Assembly: GCA_025964175.1 (NCBI GenBank)
Contig: JAOPZL010000184.1
Coordinates: 1 to 41,692, forward strand
From: Solirubrobacterales bacterium
Lineage (GTDB): Bacteria > Actinomycetota > Thermoleophilia > Solirubrobacterales > Solirubrobacteraceae
Length of the DNA: 41,692 bases
Direction of reading: 5' to 3'
Part shown: piece after piece, positions 7,571 through 15,125 of the stretch
Numbering within the stretch: position 1 is the stretch's first letter
Layout of the letters: every line of letters starts with the position of its first letter
Made by a program: the position numbers and the translations under genes
The notes under the pieces: generated by a model
What the model saw: the letters and a program-made list of their open reading frames with translations, nothing else
What the model was told of the DNA's origin: nothing
The model's database searches: none

Positions 7571-9020
7571 CGACGGCGAGCGGCTGCCCGGGCGCGTCGG
7601 CGGCCGCGGGATCGAACGGCGCGCGCGACACGTAGGCGCCGTCGCCCGGACGCCCGACCACCCGCCCGTCCTCCACGACGATCCGCCCGCGCACGGTGAC
7701 GAGGGTCGGCGAGCCGACGACCTCGACGCCCTCCATCAGGGAGTAGTCCGAGTGGCTCACCTGGGTGGCAGCGCAGATCGTGTGGCGCCGCTGCGGATCG
7801 AAGAGCACGAGGTCGGCGTCGGCACCGACCGCGATCGTCCCCTTGCGCGGGTGCAGGCCGAAGATCCGCGCCGGGGTGGTGGACAGCAGGTCGACCATGC
7901 GGTGCAGGTCGAAGCGACCGGCGCGCACGCCGAAGTGGTGCATGAGCTGCAGGCGGTTCTCGATGCCTGGCGCGCCGTTGGGGATCGCGCTGAAGTCGTC
8001 GCGGCCGAGCTGCTTGTCGCGGGCGAAGGTGAACGGCACGTGGTCGGTGGCGACGACCGACAGCACGCCGTCGGCCAGCCCCTCCCACAGCGCCTCCTGG
8101 TCGGCGGGCGTGCGCGGCGGCGGCGAGAAGACGTACTTCGCCCCCTCGAAGTCGGGGCGCTCCAGGTCGGACTCGTCGGTGAACAGGTACTGGGGGCAGG
8201 TCTCGCCCCAGACGCGCCAGCCCTTGGCCCGCGCGTTGGCGATCCGCTCCAGCGACGCGGCGCAGGAGACGTGCACCACGTACAGCGAGGCGCCCGCCAG
8301 GTGGGCGATGTCGATCACGCGGCTCGTCGCCTCGGCCTCGGCCAGGGCCGGGCGCGTGGCGGCATGCCAGCGCGGCTCGGTGTGGCCCTGTTCCAGCGCG
8401 CGGCGCTGGAGCAGGTCGACGATGTCCCCGTTCTCGGCGTGGACCATGACCAGCACGTCGTTGGCCGCGGCGGACTCCATGACGCGCAGCAGGTCGTCGT
8501 CGGACAGCATCGCCGAGCCCTTGTAGGCAGTGAAGACCTTGTAGCTGGGGATCCCGCCGCGGGTGATCGCGTCGAGCTCGTCGAAGCTGCCCGCGTAGTC
8601 GAGGTCGGTGATCGCCATGTGCAGGCCGACGTCCACGATCGGCGGGTGCTCCTCGATCTGCCCCTTCCACGCGTCCAGCGCCTGGGCCAGCGTCTGGCCC
8701 GGCCACTGCATCGCGAAGTTGATCAGCGTGGTCGTGCCGCCGATCGCCGCCGCGGCGGTGCCGTTGGTGAAGTCGTCGACCGTCTTGGCCCCGCCGAAGT
8801 CGGTGTCGAGGTGGACGTGCGGATCGACGCACCCGGGGAGCACGAGCAGGCCGCGGGCGTCAAGCTCGCGGGCCTGCCCGGCGGGCAGGTCCTCCCCGAT
8901 CGCGGTGATCCGCTCCCCCTCGACGAGCACGTCGGCGACCCGGTTCTCGGTGGTGGTGATGATCCGGCCGCCGCGGATCAGGAGGGGCTCGCTGCTCGCG
9001 CCGGCGTTGGTCGCGCTCAT
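7563..9020 (-). CDS. Dihydropyrimidinase / D-hydantoinase family cyclic amidohydrolase
   Basis: A 485-residue amidohydrolase-superfamily enzyme that opens cyclic ureides (dihydropyrimidines, hydantoins) to N-carbamoyl amino acids. All landmark residues are visible: the first metal site LVLPGCVDPHVHLDTDFGG (HxH), the carboxylated Lys region IPSYKVFTAYKG, MVHAENGDIVDLL, YVVHVSCAASLE with another metal His, and SVVATDHVPFTFARDK with the catalytic Asp. The GxxxFDPxxxHTI-like tail (LVLFDPQRRHTICAATQ) is typical of the family. Length is normal. The start at 9020 has no Shine-Dalgarno sequence, but a TAGGGT -10 box ends 9 bases upstream, so the message is probably leaderless. It is the first gene of a three-gene unit with the carbamoyl-type amidase and LysR regulator, which points to ureide breakdown. 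Exact substrate and enantioselectivity are not readable. Confidence 0.92.
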   Translation of the reverse strand: MSATNAGASSEPLLIRGGRIITTTENRVADVLVEGERITAIGEDLPAGQARELDARGLLVLPGCVDPHVHLDTDFGGAKTVDDFTNGTAAAAIGGTTTLINFAMQWPGQTLAQALDAWKGQIEEHPPIVDVGLHMAITDLDYAGSFDELDAITRGGIPSYKVFTAYKGSAMLSDDDLLRVMESAAANDVLVMVHAENGDIVDLLQRRALEQGHTEPRWHAATRPALAEAEATSRVIDIAHLAGASLYVVHVSCAASLERIANARAKGWRVWGETCPQYLFTDESDLERPDFEGAKYVFSPPPRTPADQEALWEGLADGVLSVVATDHVPFTFARDKQLGRDDFSAIPNGAPGIENRLQLMHHFGVRAGRFDLHRMVDLLSTTPARIFGLHPRKGTIAVGADADLVLFDPQRRHTICAATQVSHSDYSLMEGVEVVGSPTLVTVRGRIVVEDGRVVGRPGDGAYVSRAPFDPAAADAPGQPLAVDG

Positions 9021-9029
9021 GTCGGCGGG

Positions 9030-9058
9030 ACCCTAACGCCGGGTGAGCATCAGCCGAA
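9030..9058 (-). promoter_or_regulatory. Promoter of the hydantoinase operon (leaderless)
   Basis: Minus-strand -10 TAGGGT (9030-9035) with a weak -35 TTCGGC (9053-9058) at 17-base spacing. The -10 box ends 9 bases before the ATG at 9020, so transcription would start at or next to the A of the ATG. No Shine-Dalgarno sequence is present, consistent with a leaderless mRNA. Confidence 0.5.
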
Positions 9059-9060
9059 TA

Positions 9061-9098
9061 CGAATATGGGGATCGCGCTATCGGCGTTCGCTTATGGG
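9061..9098. promoter_or_regulatory. Direct repeat, candidate LysR binding region
   Basis: CGAATATGGG (9061-9070) and CGCTTATGGG (9089-9098) match at 8 of 10 positions and start 28 bases apart, just upstream of the hydantoinase promoter. This is where a LysR activator would bind. The rest of the 227-base gap (9021-9247) shows no gene. Confidence 0.35.
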
Positions 9099-9247
9099 TT
9101 TCAAGCCGACGCGCTCGCGCTCGCATCGTCCCCAGCAAGGCGCCCGCTGCTCGCGGATTGAACCTGCGATCTGCGGCTCCGCAACGCGCCGTCCTTCGTT
9201 CTGCGCGAACGCGCCGACGACGATCGAGCAGCGATTCAGCGCGGCGG

Positions 9248-10030
9248 TCAGCGACCCCGCCAGACCGGGTCGCGCCTCTGCGCGAAGGCGAGCGCGCCCT
9301 CGCGGGCGTCCTCGGAGGCCAGGACCGGATCGGCGATCTCGGCCTGGCGATCCCACGCCTCCTGGGCCGGCCAGTCCAGCGAGCGCTCGACGATCGCCTT
9401 GGACGCGCGCAGGGCCAGCGGGGCGTTGACGCTGATCTGCGCGGCGAGCTCCAGCGCGCCATCGAGCGCCTCGCCGGGCTCGGTCAGCCGGTTGACGACC
9501 CCGAACCCGTGCAGCCGCTGCGCATCCATCGGGTCTCCGGTGAGCGCGAGCTCCATGGCGACGTGGTAGGGCATGCGCCGCGGCAGGCGCAGCAGGCCGC
9601 CGCCCGCGGCGACGAGCGAGCGCTTGACCTCGGGCAGCCCGAAGCGGGCGTCGCGCCCGGCGACGATCAGGTCGCACGCCAGGGCGATCTCGAACCCACC
9701 GGCCACGGCGAACCCGTCGACGGCGGCGATCAGCGGCTTGCGGGCGGCGCGGCGGACGATCCCGCCGAAGCCGCGATCGCCGACCCACGGCTGGCGGCCG
9801 GTGGCCGCGAACCCCTTCAGGTCCATGCCGGCGCAGAACCCGCGCCCGTTGCCGCACAGGATGCCGACGGCCAGCTCGTCGTCGGCGTCGAGCCGGTCGA
9901 GTGCGGCGGCGATCCCCTCGGCGACCGCGAGGTCCACGGCGTTGCGCTGGTCGGGGCGGTTGAGCGTGATCACCAGCGTCGTCCCGTGCCGGGCGGTGAG
10001 GACGCTGTCGGTGTCGGTGGTGGACGCCAT
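9248..10030 (-). CDS. Enoyl-CoA hydratase/isomerase (crotonase) family protein
   Basis: A 260-residue crotonase-fold protein, the usual size. Typical segments are LVITLNRPDQRNAVDLAVAE, VGILCGNGRGFCAGMDLKGF (oxyanion-hole and CoA-binding region), KPLIAAVDGFAVAGGFEIAL and CDLIVAGRDARFGLPEVKRS, then the C-terminal helices APLALRASKAIVERSL. Family members hydrate enoyl-CoA in beta-oxidation or act as isomerases or decarboxylases. The AGGFEIA block and LPEVK (Glu near the catalytic position) suit a hydratase. ATG 10030 lies 2 bases past the TetR stop, so it ends the minus-strand operon from 15028. It probably acts together with the acyl-CoA dehydrogenase in the same operon. Confidence 0.9.
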   Translation of the reverse strand: MASTTDTDSVLTARHGTTLVITLNRPDQRNAVDLAVAEGIAAALDRLDADDELAVGILCGNGRGFCAGMDLKGFAATGRQPWVGDRGFGGIVRRAARKPLIAAVDGFAVAGGFEIALACDLIVAGRDARFGLPEVKRSLVAAGGGLLRLPRRMPYHVAMELALTGDPMDAQRLHGFGVVNRLTEPGEALDGALELAAQISVNAPLALRASKAIVERSLDWPAQEAWDRQAEIADPVLASEDAREGALAFAQRRDPVWRGR

Positions 10031-10032
10031 CG

Positions 10033-10665
10033 CTATCGCCGCGTCCCGGCGCCCAGCAGGTAGATGTCGCAGAAGACGTCGGCGACCTCGGCCGCGCTGT
10101 AGTCGCCGTCCGGGCGGTACCACTGGTAGGCGTAGTTGATCATCCCCAGGAACGCCAGCACCGAGAGCATCGGCTTGCGCGGCGTGAAGCTGCCGTCGGC
10201 CATTCCGCGCTCGAGCGTGCGCTCGATGACCGACTCGAAGTCGCGGCGCGCCTGGCGCACCCGCTCGGCCCGCTCGCTGTCCTTGTCGACGACCGAGCGC
10301 CACTCGTGCAGGAAGACGGTGACCTGGTCGTTGTACTCGGCGATCACGCCCATCAGCACGTGGGCCAGCCCGCGCAGGGTGGCGTCGGGGCTCGCCCCGC
10401 GCGACTCGACCTCGTGGGCGGCGGCCAGCAGCGGCTCGATGAAGCGCTCGTGGATGAGGTAGAGCAGCTCCTCCTTGCTGCCGATGTAGTGGTACAGCCC
10501 GCCGCGCTTGAGCGCGGTGGCCTCGCACAGGTCGTCCAGCGACGTCGCGTGGTAGCCGTGGCGGGCGAACAGGCCCGCGGCGATGTCGACGATCTCGTAG
10601 CGGCGCGTGTCGAATCGCGAGGGCGGTGGAACCGGCGGGGCCGGCTCGAGGTGCGAGGAGGTCAT
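10033..10665 (-). CDS. TetR-family transcriptional regulator
   Basis: A 210-residue TetR-type repressor. The N-terminal helix-turn-helix is clear: FDTRRYEIVDIAAGLFARHG, then YHATSLDDLCEATALKRGGL and YHYIGSKEELLYLIHERFIE. The rest is a helical ligand-binding domain (FESVIERTLERGMADGSF, AFLGMINYAYQWYRPDG), as seen in regulators of acyl-CoA metabolism that sense CoA esters. Its ATG overlaps the alcohol dehydrogenase stop in an ATGA, and the crotonase starts 2 bases after its stop. As the gene is inside an operon whose promoter carries an ACCGATCAGTCGGT palindrome, and a similar palindrome lies in the HyuA promoter, it is a plausible autoregulator of both divergent operons (inference). Confidence 0.92.
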   Translation of the reverse strand: MTSSHLEPAPPVPPPSRFDTRRYEIVDIAAGLFARHGYHATSLDDLCEATALKRGGLYHYIGSKEELLYLIHERFIEPLLAAAHEVESRGASPDATLRGLAHVLMGVIAEYNDQVTVFLHEWRSVVDKDSERAERVRQARRDFESVIERTLERGMADGSFTPRKPMLSVLAFLGMINYAYQWYRPDGDYSAAEVADVFCDIYLLGAGTRR

Positions 10666-11714
10666 GGGGTGTCGCCGATCGCCACGAGGGCCTTGATCGT
10701 CGTGCCGGGCCCGCCGGCAAGCCGTTGGATCAGCTCGACCGCCTCGCCGAGCGGCACGACATCGGTCACGATGGCCGAGGGATCGAGCCGGCCGGCGTCC
10801 ACGAGGGCGAGGATCCGCGGACAGTCGTGACGATATCCCAGGCTCCCGACGAGCGATCGCTCGAACAGCGTCAGGCGCCGCCCGTCGATCTCGCTGGCCC
10901 GGCTCGGCAGCCCGGCCAGCACGATCCGCCCGCCGCGCGCCGCGCACTCGATCGCCTGCGGCACCACGGCCGCGGCGCCGGTGGACTCGACCACCACGTC
11001 GGCTCCGCCGCCTCCGACGGCCGCGCGCACGCGCCGGTGGACGTCCTCGCCGCCTTCGACGACGGTGAGGCCGAGCCGTTGCGCGGCGGCGAGGCGGAGG
11101 GGGTCGAGCTCGACGACGACCGGCGCGGCGCCGAGCGCCTGGGCGACCAGCGCGGTGGCCGCGCCGATCGGCCCGAAGCCGAGTACCGCGATGGTGTCGC
11201 CGGTGCGCAGGCCGCCGCGCTCCAGCGCGTGCAGCCCGACGGCGAACGGCTCGGTCAGCGCGGCCTGGCGGTCGGTCACGGAGTCGGGCACCGCGACCAG
11301 GCAGGCGCCGGGCACGGCGACGTGACGGGCGAACCCGCCGTCGCTGTGCAGGCCGATCGACCCGCCGTAGCGGCAGCGGTGGTAGTCGCCGCGCACGCAC
11401 GCCGCGCAGGTGCCGCAGCGCAGGCAGGCGTCGACGGTGACGCGCATGCCCGGTGTGATCGTGCCATCGGGGGAGCTCCCCTCCACCAGCGTCCCGACGA
11501 GCTCGTGGCCGAGCGTGATCGGCGGCTGCTGCCCGCTGAGCGGGTGCGGGGACATCCGGATCATCCCGGGCCCGTGGCGGTACTCCGCCAGGTCGGTGCC
11601 GCACAGGCCGCACAGCTCGACCTCGATCAGCGCGTCGAGCAGCGGCGTGAGCTGCGGGGCCTGGACGTCGTCGAGCCGCACGTCCTCGCGGCCATGCCAG
11701 CGCAGGGCGAGCAT
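10662..11714 (-). CDS. Zinc-dependent medium-chain alcohol dehydrogenase
   Basis: A 350-residue MDR-family dehydrogenase. Catalytic zinc ligands appear as Cys38 in CGLCGTD and His70-Glu71 in ITLGHELVG. Four Cys of the structural zinc lobe are Cys100, 103, 106 and 114 in CLRCGTCAACVRGDYHRC. The Rossmann motif GDTIAVLGFGPIGAATALVA follows, with an acidic VELDPLRLAAA after it, pointing to NAD rather than NADP. The overall layout resembles sorbitol, threonine or 2,3-butanediol dehydrogenases, which oxidise secondary alcohols to ketones. It starts within the TGATG junction with the acyl-CoA dehydrogenase (1-base overlap) and shares an ATGA overlap with the TetR gene. Producing a ketone would fit the ketone-carboxylase-like genes of the divergent operon, but that link is inference. 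Confidence 0.9.
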   Translation of the reverse strand: MLALRWHGREDVRLDDVQAPQLTPLLDALIEVELCGLCGTDLAEYRHGPGMIRMSPHPLSGQQPPITLGHELVGTLVEGSSPDGTITPGMRVTVDACLRCGTCAACVRGDYHRCRYGGSIGLHSDGGFARHVAVPGACLVAVPDSVTDRQAALTEPFAVGLHALERGGLRTGDTIAVLGFGPIGAATALVAQALGAAPVVVELDPLRLAAAQRLGLTVVEGGEDVHRRVRAAVGGGGADVVVESTGAAAVVPQAIECAARGGRIVLAGLPSRASEIDGRRLTLFERSLVGSLGYRHDCPRILALVDAGRLDPSAIVTDVVPLGEAVELIQRLAGGPGTTIKALVAIGDTP

Positions 11715-12871
11715 CAGCAGCCCAGGTGCCGGGCGATGACGATCCGCTGGATCTCGCTCGTGCCCTCGCCGATCTCCAGCACCTTCGCGTCGCAGTAGAA
11801 GCGCGACACGGGGTACTCGTACATGGTGCCGTAGCCGCCGTGGATCTGGACGGCCTCGGAGGCGGAGCGCACCGCCAGCTCGGAGGCCAGCAGCTTGGCC
11901 ATCGCCGCCTCCTTGTCGAACGGGCGCCCCGCGTCGCGCAGCCGCGCAGCGTGGTAGACGAGCAGCTGCGCGGCCTCCAGCTCGGTGGCCATGTCGGCGA
12001 GCTTGAACTGGATGGCCTGGAACTTCGACAGCGGCCGGCCGAACTGCTGGCGCTGCTTGGCGTAGTCGAGGGCGAGCTCGAGCACGGCGGCGGTCAGCGA
12101 GATGGCAAGGGTGGCCACGGTGATGCGCCCGACGGCCAGCGCGGCGAGGAACTGCGACAGCCCGCGCGCGGAGTCGCCGATGACGTGCTCGTCGGTGAGG
12201 CGCACGTCCTCGAAGGTCAGCTCGCGGCTGTCGAGCGCGTGCCAGCCGATCCCCCGCAGCTTGGGGCCGGTGGTGTAGCCGGGCGTATCGCGCTCGACGA
12301 GGAAGGCGCCGAAGCCCTCGGTCTCGCCGTCGACCGTGCGCGCGAGCACCACGGGGCCGAGGCTGATGTCGGTGCCGGCGTTGGAGATGAAGGTCTTGGA
12401 GCCGTTCAGCAGCCAGCTGCCGTCGTCCTGGCGCACCGCGGTGGTGCGGATTCCGGCGGCGTCGGAGCCGGCCCCGGGCTCGGTCAGGGCGAAGGAGCCC
12501 AGGCGCTCACCGCTGACCAGCGGGCGCAGCCAGCGCTCGCGCTGCGCGGGGCTGCCGAACAGCAGGATCGGCAGCGACCCGATGCTCAGGTGCGCCTGCC
12601 ACGCCGCGGCGATCGACTGGTCGGCCTTGCCGATCTCCATCAGCCCCGCGACGGTGCCGACGGTCGACAGCCCGGCGCCGCCCTCCTCCTCGGGCACGAG
12701 CAGGCCCATCAGCCCCAGCTCGCCCATGCGCGGGAAGAGCTCGGTCGGGCAGCGCTCCTCCAGCCACCACTGGGCGGCGTGCGGGGCGATCTCGGCCGCG
12801 GCGAAGTCACGGCAGAGGTCGCGGACCGCAGCCTCCTCGTGGCTGAGGTCGGTGGCGATGGCGGTGGTCAT
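11714..12871 (-). CDS. Acyl-CoA dehydrogenase
   Basis: A 385-residue FAD-dependent acyl-CoA dehydrogenase that introduces an alpha,beta double bond into acyl-CoA. Seen: N-terminal helices (LSHEEAAVRDLCRDFAAAEI), the FAD and substrate loop GSFALTEPGAGSDAAGIRTT, FISNAGTDISLGPVVLARTV, KQRQQFGRPLSKFQAIQFKL, the QIHGGYGTMYEYPVSRFYCD block and EIGEGTSEIQRIVIARHL with the catalytic Glu. The start at 12871 has a good AGGAG ribosome site; an in-frame upstream ATG (12970) would add 33 unconserved residues over the SDR stop and is rejected. Usual length. It sits between the SDR (40 bases upstream) and the alcohol dehydrogenase. It likely works with the crotonase at the end of the operon. Confidence 0.94.
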   Translation of the reverse strand: MTTAIATDLSHEEAAVRDLCRDFAAAEIAPHAAQWWLEERCPTELFPRMGELGLMGLLVPEEEGGAGLSTVGTVAGLMEIGKADQSIAAAWQAHLSIGSLPILLFGSPAQRERWLRPLVSGERLGSFALTEPGAGSDAAGIRTTAVRQDDGSWLLNGSKTFISNAGTDISLGPVVLARTVDGETEGFGAFLVERDTPGYTTGPKLRGIGWHALDSRELTFEDVRLTDEHVIGDSARGLSQFLAALAVGRITVATLAISLTAAVLELALDYAKQRQQFGRPLSKFQAIQFKLADMATELEAAQLLVYHAARLRDAGRPFDKEAAMAKLLASELAVRSASEAVQIHGGYGTMYEYPVSRFYCDAKVLEIGEGTSEIQRIVIARHLGC

Positions 12872-12911
12872 GACGGGGCACTCCTGGGCGGTGGGACGGT
12901 GGAGGGGGCCA

Positions 12912-13682
12912 TCAGGCGAACAGGCCCCCATCGACGAAGAGGGTGGATCCGGTGACGTAGGCCGCGGCATCGGAGACGAGGAAGGCGGCGACGTCGGCGA
13001 TGTCCTGCGGCTGGCCGAAGCGCCCGAGCGGAACCTGGGCCAGCGTCTGGCGCACGAAGTCGGGGTCGTCGAGCAGCGGGCGGCTGAGGTCGGTGTCGAT
13101 CCAGCCCGGCCCCAGGCAGTTGACGCGCACCCCGCGCGGCCCCCATTCGCGCGCCGCCGTGCGCGACAGCGCGGCGACAGCGGCCTTGGCGCCCCCGTAG
13201 TAGGACATGCCGTCCAGGCCGCGCTCGGCGGCGATCGAGATGATGTTCAGCACCGCCGCGCCGGTCTGGGGCGCCGCCGCGAACAGGTGGGGGGCGGCCT
13301 CGCGCATCATGCGGAAGACCGACGTGTAGTTGAGGTCGGTGCCGCGCGCGAAGGTCGCGTCGTCGAGCGCCTCCAGGGGCCGCACGCGGTGCGCGCCCCC
13401 GGCGTTGTTGACGAGGATGCTCAGCCCGCCGAGCTCGGCCGTCGCGTAGGCGACGAGCTCGCCGGGCACGGCCGGATCGGTGAGGTCCCCGGGGGCGACG
13501 ACGGCGCGGCCCCCGACGGCCTCGATCGCCGCGCGGACGGCCTCGAGCTCGTCGTGGCTGCGCGCGGCCAGGCAGACGGCGGCGCCGTCGCCGGCGAGGC
13601 GCTCGGCGATCGTGCGGCCGATCCCGCGGCCGGCGCCGGTGACCAGCGCCGCATGGCCGGCCAGGGGGCGGGGGACGCTCAC
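12912..13682 (-). CDS. Short-chain dehydrogenase/reductase (SDR)
   Basis: A 256-residue classical SDR. The cofactor motif is ALVTGAGRGIGRTIAERLAG. The structural motif is LSILVNNAGGAHRVRPLEAL. The catalytic set is Ser in VLNIISIAAERG and YYGGAK (Tyr-x-x-x-Lys). The C-terminus VTGSTLFVDGGLFA is typical of 3-oxoacyl-ACP-reductase-like members. The start is a GTG at 13682 in a GTGA overlap with the MmgE/PrpD stop, so the two are translationally coupled. It probably oxidises a 3-hydroxyacyl-CoA or similar alcohol in this operon. Neither cofactor preference nor substrate can be read with confidence. Confidence 0.92.
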   Translation of the reverse strand: MSVPRPLAGHAALVTGAGRGIGRTIAERLAGDGAAVCLAARSHDELEAVRAAIEAVGGRAVVAPGDLTDPAVPGELVAYATAELGGLSILVNNAGGAHRVRPLEALDDATFARGTDLNYTSVFRMMREAAPHLFAAAPQTGAAVLNIISIAAERGLDGMSYYGGAKAAVAALSRTAAREWGPRGVRVNCLGPGWIDTDLSRPLLDDPDFVRQTLAQVPLGRFGQPQDIADVAAFLVSDAAAYVTGSTLFVDGGLFA

Positions 13683-15028
13683 GATCCGGCCACCCCGCGC
13701 AGCAGCGGGTCGAGCACATCGGCCGCGGTCAGCGTCTCCAGGCGGGCGATGCGGTCGAGCAGGTCGTCGACATCGGCCTCGGACAGGCCCCGTTCGGATC
13801 CCAGGCTCTCGGCGGTCTGGCGGGACCGGTCGAAGCCCCACGACAGGTAGCCCTGGGGCCCGTCGGCGATCTCGCTGCGCAGGCGGCGCCCGTCCGTCGT
13901 CTCCACGGTCAGCGCCGCGGTCATCGGCGGGCGGTCGGGGTCGGCCTGCACGTGGATGCGCTCCACGAGGGCGTGGACGCCCGGATCGTCGAAGGCGGTC
14001 AGGTCGGCGTAGTCGACGCCGCCGCGCAGCAGCCCGCCGGCGACGCAGAAGCGCGTGCTCATCTGGGTCTCGCCGATCGTCGTGAAGGGGCCCTGGTGGC
14101 TCATGCCGGGATAGCCGGCCTCGTAGGCGTTCATGACGATCTCGGCGCGGACGACGTCGTCGGCGGCCAGGTCGTGCTCCGCCACGAGACGGGCGGCGAG
14201 GGTGACCGGGGCCTGGTTGAAGGCGCAGACCGGGTAGAGCTTGAAGGTGACCTCGCGCATGGCCCAGGTGCGGCCGAGGTCGAGGCCGATCTCGCCGGCG
14301 CCGTCGGTGGTGCCCCAGAACGCGGCCAGGTAGCCGGCGGGCCCCTCGATGCCGGTCGGGGCGCTGGGCGCGCCGGCCGCGGCGATGCCCGCGGCGACGA
14401 TGCCGTTGTGGGCGGCCACCCCGTTCTGGAACTGCCACTCGGGCGTCCCCTGGGCGAAGGACTCCAGCGTGCCGCCCCCGAACGCCGAGGCGAACGACAG
14501 CGCCGCGGCGATCCCGGCGCCCCCCAGCCCCAGCAGCCGGCCGGCCACCGTCGCGGCGGCGAACGGCCCGTACACCGAGCTGGCGCGGAAGCCGCGGGCC
14601 GAGGACCGGGCGGTGCCGGGTCCGGCGAGCGCCGCGGCGACCTCGTAGCCGGCGACGATCGCCGTCAGCAGCTCGCGGCCGCCGGCGCCGGTCTGCTCGC
14701 CGATGGCCAGGGCCGTGGGATGGACGACGGTCCCCAGGTGGGAGGTCCCGTAGGTGTCCTCCTGGACGCGAGAGTGCAGCACCGTGGCGTTGACGAGGGC
14801 GGCGTGGGCGGTGGCGACGCGGCGTCCGGAGGTCAGCAGCCGCGCCGGCCCGTCGGAGACCGCGACCGCCTGCTCCGCGTATCCGCCCAGCGGGCTGACC
14901 CGTCCGGCCGCGCCGATCAGCAGCCCGTGGGCCAGGCAGGCCCGGGCCTTGTCCAGCACGTCGGGCGGCAGGTCCTCGTATCGCAGCTCAGCGGCGAAGT
15001 CGCCCAGTCGCGTGGCGACCGTGGTCAT
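13679..15028 (-). CDS. MmgE/PrpD family protein
   Basis: A 449-residue protein of the MmgE/PrpD family, which includes 2-methylcitrate dehydratase, cis-aconitate decarboxylase and epimerase-like enzymes. Family-like regions: DVLDKARACLAHGLLIGAAG near the start, the segment ATVLHSRVQEDTYGTSHLGT then VVHPTALAIGEQTGAGGREL, YEVAAALAGPG, the helix region GGGTLESFAQGTPEWQFQNG, and FKLYPVCAFNQAPVTLAARL. The HxGTVVxPxALA block and KxYP motif are standard landmarks. Length is normal. It is the first gene of the minus operon starting at 15028, preceded by CGAGGAGATGAG, and diverges from the E1 alpha gene. It may dehydrate a branched hydroxy di- or tricarboxylate; the true reaction is unknown. Confidence 0.88.
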   Translation of the reverse strand: MTTVATRLGDFAAELRYEDLPPDVLDKARACLAHGLLIGAAGRVSPLGGYAEQAVAVSDGPARLLTSGRRVATAHAALVNATVLHSRVQEDTYGTSHLGTVVHPTALAIGEQTGAGGRELLTAIVAGYEVAAALAGPGTARSSARGFRASSVYGPFAAATVAGRLLGLGGAGIAAALSFASAFGGGTLESFAQGTPEWQFQNGVAAHNGIVAAGIAAAGAPSAPTGIEGPAGYLAAFWGTTDGAGEIGLDLGRTWAMREVTFKLYPVCAFNQAPVTLAARLVAEHDLAADDVVRAEIVMNAYEAGYPGMSHQGPFTTIGETQMSTRFCVAGGLLRGGVDYADLTAFDDPGVHALVERIHVQADPDRPPMTAALTVETTDGRRLRSEIADGPQGYLSWGFDRSRQTAESLGSERGLSEADVDDLLDRIARLETLTAADVLDPLLRGVAGS

Positions 15029-15087
15029 CAGCGCTCATCTCCTCGTGGTCCGCGGGAACCGGTTCCGCGACTCCTTTGACACAGGGA

Positions 15088-15118
15088 GTTGTATCGCAGA
15101 CCGATCAGTCGGTACAAC
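15088..15118. promoter_or_regulatory. Overlapping divergent promoters with TetR-type operator
   Basis: Plus strand: -35 TTGTAT (15089-15094), 18 bases, -10 TACAAC (15113-15118), ending 7 bases before the E1 alpha ATG (15126), so that message would be leaderless. Minus strand: -35 TTGTAC (15112-15117), 18 bases, -10 TACAAC (15088-15093) toward the MmgE/PrpD gene. Each promoter's -35 coincides with the other's -10. The shared spacer holds the inverted repeat ACCGATCAGTCGGT (15100-15113). A repressor bound there would close both promoters at once. A perfect TTGACA at 15076-15081 has no matching -10. Confidence 0.6.
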
Positions 15119-15125
15119 TAGGGAC

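Noticed and set aside
11714-12970. Longer start for the acyl-CoA dehydrogenase at 12970
   Set aside because: The additional 33 residues are unconserved and overlap the SDR gene end, whereas ATG 12871 has a good AGGAG site and the usual family N-terminus.
15076-15081. Perfect TTGACA as -35 for the E1 alpha gene
   Set aside because: No -10-like hexamer occurs 16-19 bases downstream; the TTGTAT/TACAAC pair fits better and is positioned right before the ATG.
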